Positions 16,381-25,610 are shown, counted from the first letter of the stretch. The stretch: 64,000 bases of DNA from Terriglobia bacterium (GCA_020072785.1 JAIQGG010000002.1:992001-1056000); one strand, 5' to 3'. Notes: a model not told the origin generated them from the letters alone. Numbers and translations are program-made.

Positions 16381-17313
16381 GTGCGGCCGCACAAGAGGCA
16401 AATGAGGGAAAGCCTGGAATACGGCGCGGTGTGGCTGCTGTTGCGGCTGGTGGGGGCGCTGCCGCGGCCGGTGGCGCGCGCGTTGGCCACGGGCGTGACC
16501 CGCTTGCTGCTGCTGTTTCTGCCGAAGCTGCACAAGACGGCGCTGTTCAATCTGCGGCTGGCGTTTCCGGAGTGGAGCGAAGCGCAGCGCCGCGCGGTGG
16601 TCGGCAAGATGGCGCGGCAGCTGGGCTGGATGGCCGTGGAGTTCGCGCGCTTTCCGCGCCTGACGCCGGAGAACATCGAGCAGGTCGTCCTGCTCGACGG
16701 GCAGGAGAACTATCTGGCGGGGCGCAGCCGCGGCAAGGGCGTGCTGGTTCTGACCGGGCACATCGGGGCCTGGGAGCTGTCGTCCTTCGCGCACGCCCTC
16801 TACGGCTTCCCGCTGCATTTCATGGCCCGCCCGCTGGACAATCCCCGCGTGGATGCGCTCATCAACCGCTTCCGCTGCCTCAGCGGCAACCGCCCCATCT
16901 TCAAGAACGAATCGGCGCGAGCCATGCTCAAGATCCTGCGCGAAGCGGGCACGATCGGCATCCTGGCGGACCAGAACACCATGCCGGAAGAGGGCGTCTT
17001 CGTGGATTTTTTCGGCACCCCGGCCTGCAGCACGGCGGGGATTGCGCGCGTGGCGCTGCATACGGACGCCGCGGTGGTGCCGGGCTATGTCTGCTGGGAC
17101 GCGAGTATCCGCAAGTACCGGCTGCGCTTCGAGCCCCCGCTGGAGTTGGTGCGCACGGGCGACGCGGAGCACGACATCCGGGAAACTACCGCGCGCTTCG
17201 CGAAAGTGCTCGAAGGAATCATCCGCAAGCATCCCGATCAGTGGGTGTGGGTGCATGCGCGGTGGAAAACGCGCCCGGCGGGCGAGCCGCCGCTGTATCC
17301 TTTTCTCAGGTGA
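16381..17313 (+). CDS. Lysophospholipid/lipid A acyltransferase (LpxL/HtrB family)
   Basis: A 310-residue late acyltransferase of lipid A synthesis, acting at the inner face of the cytoplasmic membrane. The catalytic H-x4-E motif is HIGAWE (about 129-134), followed by the family segments FMARPLDNPRVD, GILADQNTMPEEGVFVDFFG (substrate-binding block) and WVWVHARWKTR near the end. A hydrophobic amino-terminal helix is present. Start: GTG at 16381 with GGAG about 9 bases upstream; an ATG at 16402 preceded by AGAGG is an alternative. lpxD lies 175 bases downstream on the same strand, so both serve lipid A. Confidence 0.88.
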   Translation: MRPHKRQMRESLEYGAVWLLLRLVGALPRPVARALATGVTRLLLLFLPKLHKTALFNLRLAFPEWSEAQRRAVVGKMARQLGWMAVEFARFPRLTPENIEQVVLLDGQENYLAGRSRGKGVLVLTGHIGAWELSSFAHALYGFPLHFMARPLDNPRVDALINRFRCLSGNRPIFKNESARAMLKILREAGTIGILADQNTMPEEGVFVDFFGTPACSTAGIARVALHTDAAVVPGYVCWDASIRKYRLRFEPPLELVRTGDAEHDIRETTARFAKVLEGIIRKHPDQWVWVHARWKTRPAGEPPLYPFLR

Positions 17314-17488
17314 CCGCACCATGGTTGCCGGAAGAGTCTGGTGTACGGTCATCTCTGAAAGCGCGGTCTTCGCGCGAAGAATCCCGGCGTGAGGGGTGCA
17401 AAGACCGAAAGCGGAGATTCGCCGCTCCCGGCATGAAATCGCCGGGGCCTCGGGATGACATTGATGGGGTGTGAGGAAGGGGGCAGTC

Positions 17489-18508
17489 ATGGGCAAGACC
17501 GCACGCGAGCTGGCCGAGGCGCTCGGCCTGCAGCTGGAAGGCGACGGGAACGTGCTGTTGCGCGGCGTGGCCGCGCCGGAACGCGCGGGTCCGCATGAGC
17601 TGATCTATGTGGACGCGGAGAAGTATGCGGCGCGCGCACAAGCTTCGGAGGCGCTGTGCGCCATCGTTGCCGAAGAGATATCGCTGGCCGGGAAGACGCT
17701 GCTGCGCTGCACCAAGCCCAAGGCCTCGTTTGCCCGGGCCGCGGAGCTGCTGCTGGAGCGTCCGCTCATCGCTGCGGGCATTCACGCGACGGCGGTCATC
17801 GCCGCGTCCGCGCAGATCAGCCGGGGCGCCGCGGTGGGCCCTTATGCCGTGGTGGAAGAAGACACCTTCCTGGGCGAGGGCGCGCAGATCGGCGCGCACT
17901 GCGTGGTGGGGCGGGGAAGCTGGATCGGAAGCGGTTGCCGGCTGCATCCGCGCGTGACGCTCTATCCGGGCGTGCGCCTGGGCGCCCGCGTGGAAGTGCA
18001 TGCCGGCGCGGTGCTCGGCGCGGACGGTTTCGGCTATGCTTACAGCGACGGCCGCTACTGGAAATTTCCGCAGATCGGAATCGTGGAGATCGGCGACGAC
18101 GTGGAGATCGGCGCCAATACCACGATCGATCGGGGTTCCCTGGGCGACACGCGCATCGGCGACGGCGTGAAGCTCGATAACCTCGTGCATGTAGGCCACA
18201 ACGTGGAGATCGGGGCGCACACCGTGATCGCCGCGCAGACCGGGATTTCCGGCTCGTGCGTGCTGGGCCACCACGTGGTGCTTGGCGGGCAGGTGGGCCT
18301 GGGCGAGCACTGTACCCTGGAGGACGGAACGATTGCCGGCGGGCAGGCCGGCATTCTCAACGGCAAGACCATCCGCAGCGGGCAGACCGTGTGGGGCACG
18401 CCCGCGCGGCCGCTCGAGAAGTTCAAGGAGCAGCATGCGTGGCTCGGCCGGCTGCCGGATCTGGCGGAGCGCTTGCGCCGGCTCGAGCAGCGTATCCTGA
18501 AGCCATGA
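17489..18508 (+). CDS. lpxD: UDP-3-O-acylglucosamine N-acyltransferase (LpxD)
   Basis: LpxD adds the second hydroxyacyl chain to UDP-3-O-acyl-glucosamine, the third step of lipid A synthesis, in the cytoplasm. The 339-residue protein has the small uridine-binding amino domain (residues 1-100), then a left-handed beta-helix of hexapeptide repeats (about 105-300), including ADGFGYA, IGANTTIDRGSLGDT, and the catalytic histidine region LVHVGHNVEIG, and a final helix. Start ATG at 17489 has a strong AGGAAGG. Length is normal for the family. The other lpx genes (lpxA, lpxB, lpxC) are not in this window. Confidence 0.93.
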   Translation: MGKTARELAEALGLQLEGDGNVLLRGVAAPERAGPHELIYVDAEKYAARAQASEALCAIVAEEISLAGKTLLRCTKPKASFARAAELLLERPLIAAGIHATAVIAASAQISRGAAVGPYAVVEEDTFLGEGAQIGAHCVVGRGSWIGSGCRLHPRVTLYPGVRLGARVEVHAGAVLGADGFGYAYSDGRYWKFPQIGIVEIGDDVEIGANTTIDRGSLGDTRIGDGVKLDNLVHVGHNVEIGAHTVIAAQTGISGSCVLGHHVVLGGQVGLGEHCTLEDGTIAGGQAGILNGKTIRSGQTVWGTPARPLEKFKEQHAWLGRLPDLAERLRRLEQRILKP

Positions 18509-18533
18509 GGCCGCGCGGGCGAAGCGGAGCGCG

Positions 18534-18579
18534 TTGACCGCTTCACGGTCACACAAAAGGTTGACCGCTTCGCGGTCAC
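18534..18579. repeat. Two tandem REP-like palindromes (family B)
   Basis: TTGACCGCTTCACGGTCAC (18534-18552) and TTGACCGCTTCGCGGTCAC (18561-18579), a 7-base-arm hairpin TGACCGC-TTC-GCGGTCA repeated head to tail just after lpxD. The same element recurs at 30494-30512 and in three copies at 62000-62118. Confidence 0.8.
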
Positions 18580-18587
18580 GCAGAACA

Positions 18588-19277
18588 ATGACGAGCGAGG
18601 CAACAGAACGTGTCGTGGTGGTGGGCGGGCACACCCGCAACATCGGGAAGACGCAGCTGGTCTGCGATCTGATCGCCGCGTTCCCGGAGGCGCACTGGGT
18701 CGCGGGCAAGATCACCCAGTACGGCCACGGCGTGTGTGCGCAGAACGCCGAAAACTGCGGCTGCGCCCCCGAGCAGCACGCCGCAGCCCTGGACTGGGAG
18801 ACGCGCGCGGACACCGGCACGGACTCCGCGCGCTTTCTGGCCGCGGGGGCGCGGCGCGCCTTCTGGTTGCGCACCAAACAAGGCTACCTGGCCGAAGGTT
18901 TGCCGCTGCTGCGCGCGGCGCTGCGGGAAGCCGCCGCGGATAGCGGTCCCGGGCCGCGCAACGTCATCCTGGAAAGCAACTCCTTGCTCCAATTCCTCAA
19001 GCCGTCGCTCTATCTCGTGGTGCTCGCGCCGCGGATGGCGGACTTCAAGGACTCAGCGCGGCTGGTCTTGGACCGGGCAGATGCCGTGGTGCTGCGCGAC
19101 CCTTTGCCGGAGGCGGCCGGGGAAGCGACGGATGTGGAGCCCGCGTGGCGCGGCGTGCCGCTGCGGCTGCTGGAGGCCAAACGTTGCTTCCTGCAGCGGG
19201 AAGGGGAGGCGTTGCCGGAAGGTCTGCGCGGACTGGTACAGGGCTTGTTGCAGATCGGGACCGCGGCCGCGCTCTGA
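18588..19277 (+). CDS. P-loop (MobB-like) NTPase
   Basis: A 229-residue protein starting with VVVVGGHTRNIGKTQLV; the GHTRNIGKT sequence is a Walker A loop of the MobB/CobQ-like type. A later ILESNS and VVLAPRMADFKDSA resemble the switch and base-binding regions of small deaza-purine/GTP-binding proteins such as MobB. MobB assists molybdenum cofactor guanylation, but here no other molybdenum genes are visible, and a cluster of Cys at NAENCGC (about 50-56) is unusual. Function unknown; I can only say nucleotide-binding. It directly follows the tandem palindromes and precedes the hopanoid promoter. Confidence 0.7.
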   Translation: MTSEATERVVVVGGHTRNIGKTQLVCDLIAAFPEAHWVAGKITQYGHGVCAQNAENCGCAPEQHAAALDWETRADTGTDSARFLAAGARRAFWLRTKQGYLAEGLPLLRAALREAAADSGPGPRNVILESNSLLQFLKPSLYLVVLAPRMADFKDSARLVLDRADAVVLRDPLPEAAGEATDVEPAWRGVPLRLLEAKRCFLQREGEALPEGLRGLVQGLLQIGTAAAL

Positions 19278-19310
19278 TACTAACCTGGTACCTGCGCAAC
19301 ATCTTAGCCG

Positions 19311-19339
19311 TTGACCACCGGCGAAAACACGGCGATAAT
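19311..19339 (+). promoter_or_regulatory. Sigma-70 promoter of the hopanoid operon
   Basis: TTGACC (19311-19316), exactly 17 bases, then GATAAT (19334-19339). Transcription would begin near 19346, leaving a leader of about 137 bases before the shc start, and no other plus-strand promoter of this quality lies before the end of hpnE. Confidence 0.7.
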
Positions 19340-19482
19340 TTCTCTGGTCGTGTGGTCGGAGATTCCGCGCTGGTGTGTCCCTACGGGGAAATGATTCGCA
19401 GGATGGCAGTTAGATAACCTCCGCCACTGCCCCCTCCATCTAAAGTGGGGAAGGGCATGCACCCGCTCTGGGGGAATTTAGA

Positions 19483-21507
19483 TTGGCAGCAGGCACGAGA
19501 ATTGATCTGGAAGCACGGCTTCCTGCCGCTCCGCTGGGGGCTGCGGCGGGCTGGGGCGACCGTCTCGAACAGGCGATTGAGCGCGGTGTCAATCACCTGC
19601 TTTCGCTGCAGACGGAAGAGGGCTACTGGCACGGTGAGCTGGAAGCCGACACTACGCTGGAGTCGGATTACATTTACTACCTCCACGTTTTGGGAAAGGC
19701 CGATCCAGAGCGCATCGCCAAGCTGGCCAACTACGTGCGCCGGCGGCAACTCCCGGACGGCGGCTGGAATATTTATCCCGACGGGCCGGCGGAACTAAAC
19801 GCCACGGCCAAGGCTTACTTCGCGCTGAAGCTGGCGGGAGACATGCCGGATACGCCGCACATGGCGCGTGCGCGGGAGACGGTGCACCGTCTGGGCGGTC
19901 TGGAACACAGCAACTCGTACGTGCGCTTCTACCTGGCGCTGGTGGGTGCGGTGGGCTGGGATCTGGTGCCCGCGATTCCGCCGGAGCTGATGCTCGTGCC
20001 GAACTGGTTCTTCCTCAACATTTATGAGATGTCCTCGTGGACCCGCGGCATTGTCATTCCTATGGCCATCCTTTCCGCGCTGCGCCCGGAGTGGCGCCTG
20101 CCCGAGCAGGCCCGCGTGGACGAGCTGTTTCGCGACTCCGCGAAGAAGCGCGCGGCGTTTGACTGGAGCAAGCAGCTCCTTTCCTGGAAAAACTTTTTCC
20201 TGGCCCTGGACCGGGCCCTCAAGCTGTACGAGAAGCTGCCTTGGAAGCCGCTGCGCCAGCGCGCCTTGCGGGAAGCGAAGTCCTGGATGCTCGAGCATCT
20301 CGAGCGGAGCGACGGCCTCGCGGCCATCTATCCGGCGATGATGAACTCCATCTTCGCGCTGATGGCCCTGGGGCACGGCCCGGAAGATCCGCTGACCGCG
20401 CGGGAGATTCGCGAATTCGCACGATTTGAGATCGCCGAAGGCGACACCATCCGGCTGCAGCCGTGTGTTTCCCCAGTGTGGGACACCTGCATCGCCATGG
20501 TCGCGCTGGAAGAGGCCGGCTTGCCCGCCGATCATCCGGCGCTGGTGAAAGCCACGGACTGGATCTTGTCCAAGCAGGTGCTCGGCCCGGGCGACTGGCA
20601 GGTCAAGAACAAGGACGCCGAGCCGGGTGGCTGGGCTTTTGAGTTCCGCAACGACTGGTATCCGGACGTGGACGACACGGCCTTCGTCCTGATGGCCCTG
20701 CAGCGCGTGAAGTTTCCCGACCCCGCGCGCATGGAGAAGTCCGTGCGTCTCGGCATCCAGTGGCTGCTGAGCATGCAGAACAAGGACGGCGGCTGGGGCG
20801 CGTTCGACCGCGACAACAATCACAAGCTCCTGTGCAATATTCCCTTCGCCGACCACAACGCGATGATCGATCCTTCGACCGCGGACGTGACCGCGCGCGT
20901 GGTGGAGTGCCTGGGCCGCTTCGGCTGGCCGGTACAGCACCCCGCGGTGCGCCGCGCCGTACAGTTTCTGGTGCAGGACCAGTGCGAAGACGGCGCGTGG
21001 TTCGGGCGCTGGGGCGTGAACTATGTCTATGGCACAGGCGGCGTGCTGCGCGCGCTGGAGACCGTTTCGCTGACCGCCCAGGAGTATTGCCAGCGCGGGG
21101 TGCGCTGGCTGCGCGCCGTGCAGAACCCCGACGGCAGCTTCGGCGAGTCTTTGCGCTCCTATCACGAGCCGGCGACCAGGGGGCAGGGCAACTCCACGCC
21201 TTCGCAGACCGCTTGGGGTCTGATCGGCTTGCTGGCCGGGGCCGACGCGCAGGACCCGGCGATCCTCAAGGCGGTTACTTTTCTCCTGAGCCAGCAGAGC
21301 TCCGACGGCTCGTTTTCCGAGGGCGATTTTACGGGCACGGGTTTCCCGGGGGTGTTCTACCTGAAGTATCACCTGTACCGCAATACGTTCCCGCTGTATG
21401 CGCTGGCCAGATACCGCAACCAGGCGCACAATGCCGCGGAATTCCGGGCGCTGAGCTTCCGCCCCGAAGAGTTCCGCCTGCGCAGCGGATTCCAGGGGGC
21501 TAAATGA
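19483..21507 (+). CDS. shc: Squalene-hopene cyclase
   Basis: Cyclises squalene to hopene/hopanol at the cytoplasmic membrane, the committed step of hopanoid synthesis. The 674-residue protein has the catalytic DxDDT motif as D395-V-D-D-T399 and six visible QW repeats (for example QTEEGYW, QLPDGGW, QNKDGGW, QCEDGAW, QNPDGSF, QSSDGSF) that stabilise the double alpha-barrel. Length is typical for the family. The start is a TTG at 19483, about 10 bases after GGGGGA; no ATG is in frame before conserved sequence. Its stop overlaps the hpnH start (ATGA). Confidence 0.95.
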   Translation: MAAGTRIDLEARLPAAPLGAAAGWGDRLEQAIERGVNHLLSLQTEEGYWHGELEADTTLESDYIYYLHVLGKADPERIAKLANYVRRRQLPDGGWNIYPDGPAELNATAKAYFALKLAGDMPDTPHMARARETVHRLGGLEHSNSYVRFYLALVGAVGWDLVPAIPPELMLVPNWFFLNIYEMSSWTRGIVIPMAILSALRPEWRLPEQARVDELFRDSAKKRAAFDWSKQLLSWKNFFLALDRALKLYEKLPWKPLRQRALREAKSWMLEHLERSDGLAAIYPAMMNSIFALMALGHGPEDPLTAREIREFARFEIAEGDTIRLQPCVSPVWDTCIAMVALEEAGLPADHPALVKATDWILSKQVLGPGDWQVKNKDAEPGGWAFEFRNDWYPDVDDTAFVLMALQRVKFPDPARMEKSVRLGIQWLLSMQNKDGGWGAFDRDNNHKLLCNIPFADHNAMIDPSTADVTARVVECLGRFGWPVQHPAVRRAVQFLVQDQCEDGAWFGRWGVNYVYGTGGVLRALETVSLTAQEYCQRGVRWLRAVQNPDGSFGESLRSYHEPATRGQGNSTPSQTAWGLIGLLAGADAQDPAILKAVTFLLSQQSSDGSFSEGDFTGTGFPGVFYLKYHLYRNTFPLYALARYRNQAHNAAEFRALSFRPEEFRLRSGFQGAK

Positions 21508-22661
21508 GATTTCCTTTGAAGATGACCGCGAATCTGACGAAGTACATCGCGGCCAAGAAGATCGGCGGCGTGAAGAAGTTTCCGCTGGTGATGATGCTCG
21601 AGCCGCTGCACGCCTGCAACCTCACCTGCACCGGTTGCGGGCGCATCCGCGAATACAAGAGCACCATCAACGAGATTATGAGCGTGGAGCAGTGCGTGGC
21701 CGCGGCCGAAGAATGCGGCGCGCCGATCGTCTCCATCTGCGGCGGCGAGCCGTTGATCTATCCGGAAATCGGGCGGCTGACGAAGGAGCTGCTGGACCGC
21801 GGCCGGCACATCTACCTGTGCACCAACGGCATGTTCATCCGCAAGCGCATGCACGAGTTCAAGCCCACCTCCAGCTTCTTCTGGAACGTGCACCTGGACG
21901 GCATGGAGCGCACCCACGACCTGTGCGTGGAACGCGACGGCGTCTTCCGCGACGCCATTGAAGGCATCAAGGCCGCCAAGGCCGCGGGCTTCCTGGTCTG
22001 CTCCAACACCACCATCTACAAAGAGACCGACTTGAGCGAGGTCGCCGAGCTCTTCGAATATCTCTACGAGCTGGGCGTGGACGGCTACATGATCTCCCCG
22101 GCCTATTCTTATTCGGCCGTGGCCACCCAGGACATCTTTCTGACCCGCGACGATATCGTGAACAAGTTCCGCGACGCGCAGGCCGTCCTCGACAAGTACA
22201 ACGTCATGATGTCCCCCATCTACTACGAATTTCTGCGCGGCGAGCGCCAACTGGAGTGCGTCGCCTGGGGCACGCCGACGTATAACCCCAAGGGCTGGAA
22301 AGCGCCCTGCTATCCCATGACCGACGGGCACCACGCCACGTTCAAGGATTTCCTCGAGAAGACCAACTGGGACAGCTATGGCCCGGGCCGCGATCCCCGC
22401 TGCCAGGACTGCATGATGCACGTTGGCTTCGAGCCTTCCGCGGTGCTCGGCGGGAATTCCAAGCTGGGCGATACCTGGAAGCTGCTCTCTTGGCAGCTCT
22501 CCGGGAGCCTGGGCGGCGCGCGCGGCAAAGGCCAGCCCGCGAACGGCCATTCCAACGGCGCAGCGAACGCGAATGGACATTCCAACGGCCACGCGGCCGT
22601 GACGACGCCTCCGCTGACGGAAGAACTGGTCTCCTCCGACGGGCGCCTGCGGATTCTATGA
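21504..22661 (+). CDS. hpnH: Adenosyl-hopene transferase HpnH (radical SAM)
   Basis: HpnH joins the 5'-deoxyadenosyl group to hopene, forming adenosylhopane, the first C35 hopanoid. The radical-SAM cluster motif is C38-x3-C42-x2-C45 (CNLTCTGC), followed by the GGEP-type segment ICGGEPLIYPEI. The remaining sequence (YCWG-like ECVAWGTPTYNPKGWKAPCYPM and RCQDCMMHVG) is characteristic of HpnH. The protein is 385 residues, a little long: the last ~50 residues form a low-complexity tail with repeated GHSNG units that is not part of the core. Four-base ATGA overlaps link it to shc before and hpnA after. Confidence 0.95.
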   Translation: MRFPLKMTANLTKYIAAKKIGGVKKFPLVMMLEPLHACNLTCTGCGRIREYKSTINEIMSVEQCVAAAEECGAPIVSICGGEPLIYPEIGRLTKELLDRGRHIYLCTNGMFIRKRMHEFKPTSSFFWNVHLDGMERTHDLCVERDGVFRDAIEGIKAAKAAGFLVCSNTTIYKETDLSEVAELFEYLYELGVDGYMISPAYSYSAVATQDIFLTRDDIVNKFRDAQAVLDKYNVMMSPIYYEFLRGERQLECVAWGTPTYNPKGWKAPCYPMTDGHHATFKDFLEKTNWDSYGPGRDPRCQDCMMHVGFEPSAVLGGNSKLGDTWKLLSWQLSGSLGGARGKGQPANGHSNGAANANGHSNGHAAVTTPPLTEELVSSDGRLRIL

Positions 22662-23680
22662 CCACATTAGTGACCGGTGCCGCGGGCTTCCTGGGAAGCC
22701 ACGTGGCGCGGCAGTTGGCGGCGCGGGGCGACGCCGTTCGCGTGCTTTTGCGTCCGTCGAGCACCAACCGGGCCATTTCCGACCTTTCCCTGGAATACGT
22801 CACCGGCGACCTGCGCGATCCGGCTTCCTTGGATCGTGCGCTGCTCGGTGTGCGCCGCGTCTTTCACGTGGCCGCCGATTACCGCCTGTGGGCGCGGCGT
22901 TCCGGCGAGATCTACGAATCCAACGTCACTGGCACGCGCAATTTGCTGCAAGCTGCCAAGCGCGCAGGCGTGGAGCAATTGATTTACACCAGTACGGTGG
23001 CCACCATCGCCGTAGACCGCCCGGAACTCCCCAACGAAGCCACAAACGCCGCGCTCGATGAGATGGTTGGGCATTACAAGCGCTCCAAGTGGCAGGCGGA
23101 GCGGGAAGTCCTGCAGGCCGCGCAGGAGGGGCTGCCGGTGATCGTGGCCATGCCCACCACGCCGGTGGGCCCGGGCGACTGGAAGCCGACGCCGACCGGA
23201 AAAATCATCGTGGATTTTCTGAACGGGAGAATGCCCGGGTACGTCGAGACGGGGCTGAACTTTGTGGGCGTGGAGGATTGCGCCGCGGGGCATCTGCTGG
23301 TGGCGGAGAAGGGCAAAGTGGGCGAGCGCTACCTGCTGGGCGCGGAAAACCTGACCCTCAAGCAGGTGCTGGACACCCTGGCCCAGATCACCGGCCTGCC
23401 CGCGCCGAAGCGCAAGATTCCGCACGGCTTGGCGCTCTGCGCGGCCTACGCCAATACCGTTTTCGCGCGCCTGACCTTTCGCGAGCCGAGCATTCCCGTG
23501 GAAGGCGTAAAGATCGCGCAGCACAGGATGTTCGTGGATTGCGCGCGTACGCAGCGCGAGCTGGGCTTCCGGCCCGGGCCGGTGGCCGCGGCCCTGGAGC
23601 GCGCCGTGCGCTGGTACGAAGCCAACGGGTACGTCACCGGCCGGGCCGCGAAGCGCCTGGCGCGGGCGCAGGCGGCCTAG
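22658..23680 (+). CDS. hpnA: Hopanoid-associated sugar epimerase-like protein HpnA
   Basis: An extended-SDR protein of 340 residues: nucleotide-binding TGAAGFLG (residues 6-13), catalytic Tyr/Lys as H-Y-K-R-S-K near residue 138 preceded by YTSTVATI. It is the usual hpnA product, annotated as a hopanoid-associated sugar epimerase or reductase; its true substrate has not been settled. Its place directly behind hpnH fits a role on the C35 side chain. The start overlaps the hpnH stop by ATGA; the nucleosidase gene follows after 44 bases. Confidence 0.92.
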   Translation: MTTLVTGAAGFLGSHVARQLAARGDAVRVLLRPSSTNRAISDLSLEYVTGDLRDPASLDRALLGVRRVFHVAADYRLWARRSGEIYESNVTGTRNLLQAAKRAGVEQLIYTSTVATIAVDRPELPNEATNAALDEMVGHYKRSKWQAEREVLQAAQEGLPVIVAMPTTPVGPGDWKPTPTGKIIVDFLNGRMPGYVETGLNFVGVEDCAAGHLLVAEKGKVGERYLLGAENLTLKQVLDTLAQITGLPAPKRKIPHGLALCAAYANTVFARLTFREPSIPVEGVKIAQHRMFVDCARTQRELGFRPGPVAAALERAVRWYEANGYVTGRAAKRLARAQAA

Positions 23681-23724
23681 AGGTATCTCCGGCGGGGAGA
23701 CCGGCATCAGAGAGTAACAGGCGT

Positions 23725-24507
23725 ATGCGAGTCCTCGTCACCTTCGCCGTCGAAACCGAATTCGCCCCTTGGCGCGCTCGCCACGCGTTTCTTTGCCGGG
23801 AGCCGCAAGATTCGCATCGGCAAGCAAAGTGCGGCCTGTACACGGCGGCTATCGATGTGGCAGAGGTTATGGTTCTTCTCACCGGCATGGGCAGGGAAAG
23901 CGCGGTGCGCGCAATGAAGAGCGTGGCCCTGGACAGCTGCGATGTTTGTATCTCGACCGGGCTGGCCGGCGCATTGGATGCGGCCTTGCGCCCCGGGGAG
24001 ATCGCCGCGGGGCGCAGCGCCGGTGTTGCCGGCGGGGAGCGGCAGATGCCGAGCGATGGCGGCCTGCTCGATTGCGCCGTATCCTGCGGCGCGCGGCCGG
24101 TGGATCTTTTTTTGACTTCGGAGACGATTGCGGCCACGGGCAGAGAGAAACAAGCGCTAGGCGCCTTTGGGAACATCGTCGAAATGGAAAGTTTCCATGT
24201 GTTGGAGGCGGCCAGCGCGGCGCACGTGCCGGCCGTGACGCTGCGCGCGATCAGCGATACCCTGGCGGAGGACCTGCCCATCGATTTTCACCGCGTTTTG
24301 GATTCCCGCGGCCACGTCCGCATCGGCCGAATGATGGCGGAACTCGCGCGGCACCCGCAACATATCCCCGCTCTGATCCGTTTTGGAAGGCAAAGCCGCT
24401 CGGCGAGCGAATCGCTGGCGGATTTTCTCGACCGCTACGTCCCTGCGGTGGCAGGAGGCCGGCATCGGGTGAGCAAGGCAAGCGTGGAAGAGGTTTCCGC
24501 GACATGA
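23725..24507 (+). CDS. hpnG: Hopanoid-associated nucleosidase/phosphorylase (HpnG type)
   Basis: A 260-residue protein of the PNP/MTAN phosphorylase fold. Recognisable pieces are the amino-terminal FAVETEFAPWR, the phosphate/ribose loop VLLTGMGRESA, STGLAGALDAALRPGEI, and the ribose-binding VEMESFHVL followed by a catalytic-site SD (RAISDTL). HpnG removes adenine from adenosylhopane to give (phospho)ribosylhopane. The similarity to PNP proteins is clear, the assignment to HpnG comes mainly from position. Start ATG at 23725; its stop overlaps the next start. Confidence 0.85.
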   Translation: MRVLVTFAVETEFAPWRARHAFLCREPQDSHRQAKCGLYTAAIDVAEVMVLLTGMGRESAVRAMKSVALDSCDVCISTGLAGALDAALRPGEIAAGRSAGVAGGERQMPSDGGLLDCAVSCGARPVDLFLTSETIAATGREKQALGAFGNIVEMESFHVLEAASAAHVPAVTLRAISDTLAEDLPIDFHRVLDSRGHVRIGRMMAELARHPQHIPALIRFGRQSRSASESLADFLDRYVPAVAGGRHRVSKASVEEVSAT

Positions 24508-25610
24508 GCCGGACAGGGGCTACACTCGATCCGCGGGCGGCGCTTGGGCCGGTGCCCAGGACCATGCGCGCGGGCGTGTACCGCGGCAAGGGCATCGTAC
24601 GCGTCGAAGAGGTGCCGGTGCCCGAACTGGGCGACGGCGAAGTGCTGATCAAGGTGGCCTGCTGCGGGATCTGCGGCACGGATATTAAGAAGATTTTCCA
24701 CGCTTACGTCGAGCCGCCGCAGATTCTGGGCCACGAAGTTGCCGGGACGGTGGTGGCCGTGGGGCGCGGGGTCAACAAGTGGAAGCCCGGCGACCGGGTC
24801 ATGAGTTTCCACCATATTCCCTGCGGGACTTGCTTTTACTGCCAGAAACGCCTGTTTTCGCAGTGCCCGCGCTACAAGACCACGGGGCTGACCGCGGGCT
24901 TCACGCCGAACGGCGGGGGCTTCGCGGAGTACGTGAAAGCCATGCCGTGGGTGGCGGAGCGGGGAATCGTGGCCCTGCCCGCTGGGGTCAGCTTCGAGCA
25001 GGCCACCTTTATCGAGCCGGTGAACACCATCTTCAAAGCCATCCAGAAGGCCCGGGTGGCCGCCGGGGAAACGGTCCTGGTGATCGGCTGCGGTCCCGTG
25101 GGCCTCCTGTTGCTGATGGTTAGCCACTTGGAGGGCGCAAAGTTGTACACTAGCGATCCTATGGCCGAGCGCCGGGCCAAGAGCCTACAATTGGGGGCCA
25201 GCGCGTCGTTTGACCCGGGCAGTGGTAAGCTGGTGCAAGAGATCAAGGCCCGTACGGAAGGCCGCGGGGCGGATGCGGTTCTTGTCGCTGTACCGCATCC
25301 GGCTGTTGTGGTGGAAGCATTAGCAGCGGCGCGGCCCGGCGGGCGGGTTCTGCTGTTCGCGGCGAATGACCCGGTGACCAGGATCGAGTTTCCCGCGGGG
25401 GCCGTGGGCATCGACGAGAAAGAGATTCTGGGCAGCTACAGCGCGGCAGTGGATATTCAGGAGCCCGCGGCGGCATTGGTGCTATCTGGGAAATTGCCGG
25501 TAATGGAATTGGTTACGCACCGCTTTTCTCTGGATAGAATCCAGGAAGGGCTGGAGCTGGCGGCGCGGCCGACCGCCGAGTCGCTGAAGATTTTGATTAC
25601 ACACACGTGA
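24504..25610 (+). CDS. Zinc-dependent MDR dehydrogenase in the hopanoid operon (first)
   Basis: A 368-residue medium-chain dehydrogenase/reductase. Catalytic zinc ligands are intact: CGICGTD and GHE in the amino domain. The structural zinc site is C-G-T-C-F-Y-C-x7-C, and the NAD(P) site is VIGCGPVGLL. These enzymes interconvert alcohols or polyols and carbonyls. It overlaps hpnG by ATGA and the next dehydrogenase by GTGA, so it is surely part of the operon. No standard hpn gene has this family; the place just behind the nucleosidase makes a reductase acting on the ribosyl side chain (towards bacteriohopanetetrol) the best guess. Threonine- or sorbitol-dehydrogenase-like activity cannot be excluded. 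Confidence 0.88.
   Translation: MSRTGATLDPRAALGPVPRTMRAGVYRGKGIVRVEEVPVPELGDGEVLIKVACCGICGTDIKKIFHAYVEPPQILGHEVAGTVVAVGRGVNKWKPGDRVMSFHHIPCGTCFYCQKRLFSQCPRYKTTGLTAGFTPNGGGFAEYVKAMPWVAERGIVALPAGVSFEQATFIEPVNTIFKAIQKARVAAGETVLVIGCGPVGLLLLMVSHLEGAKLYTSDPMAERRAKSLQLGASASFDPGSGKLVQEIKARTEGRGADAVLVAVPHPAVVVEALAAARPGGRVLLFAANDPVTRIEFPAGAVGIDEKEILGSYSAAVDIQEPAAALVLSGKLPVMELVTHRFSLDRIQEGLELAARPTAESLKILITHT

Noticed and set aside
18588-19277. Assignment as LpxK or MobB proper
   Set aside because: The P-loop GHTRNIGKT is MobB-like and LpxK motifs are missing; but no molybdenum genes are near, so no gene name was given.
19445-19798. Alternative plus-strand frame overlapping the start of shc
   Set aside because: It does not connect to conserved cyclase sequence, and the shc frame from the TTG at 19483 does.
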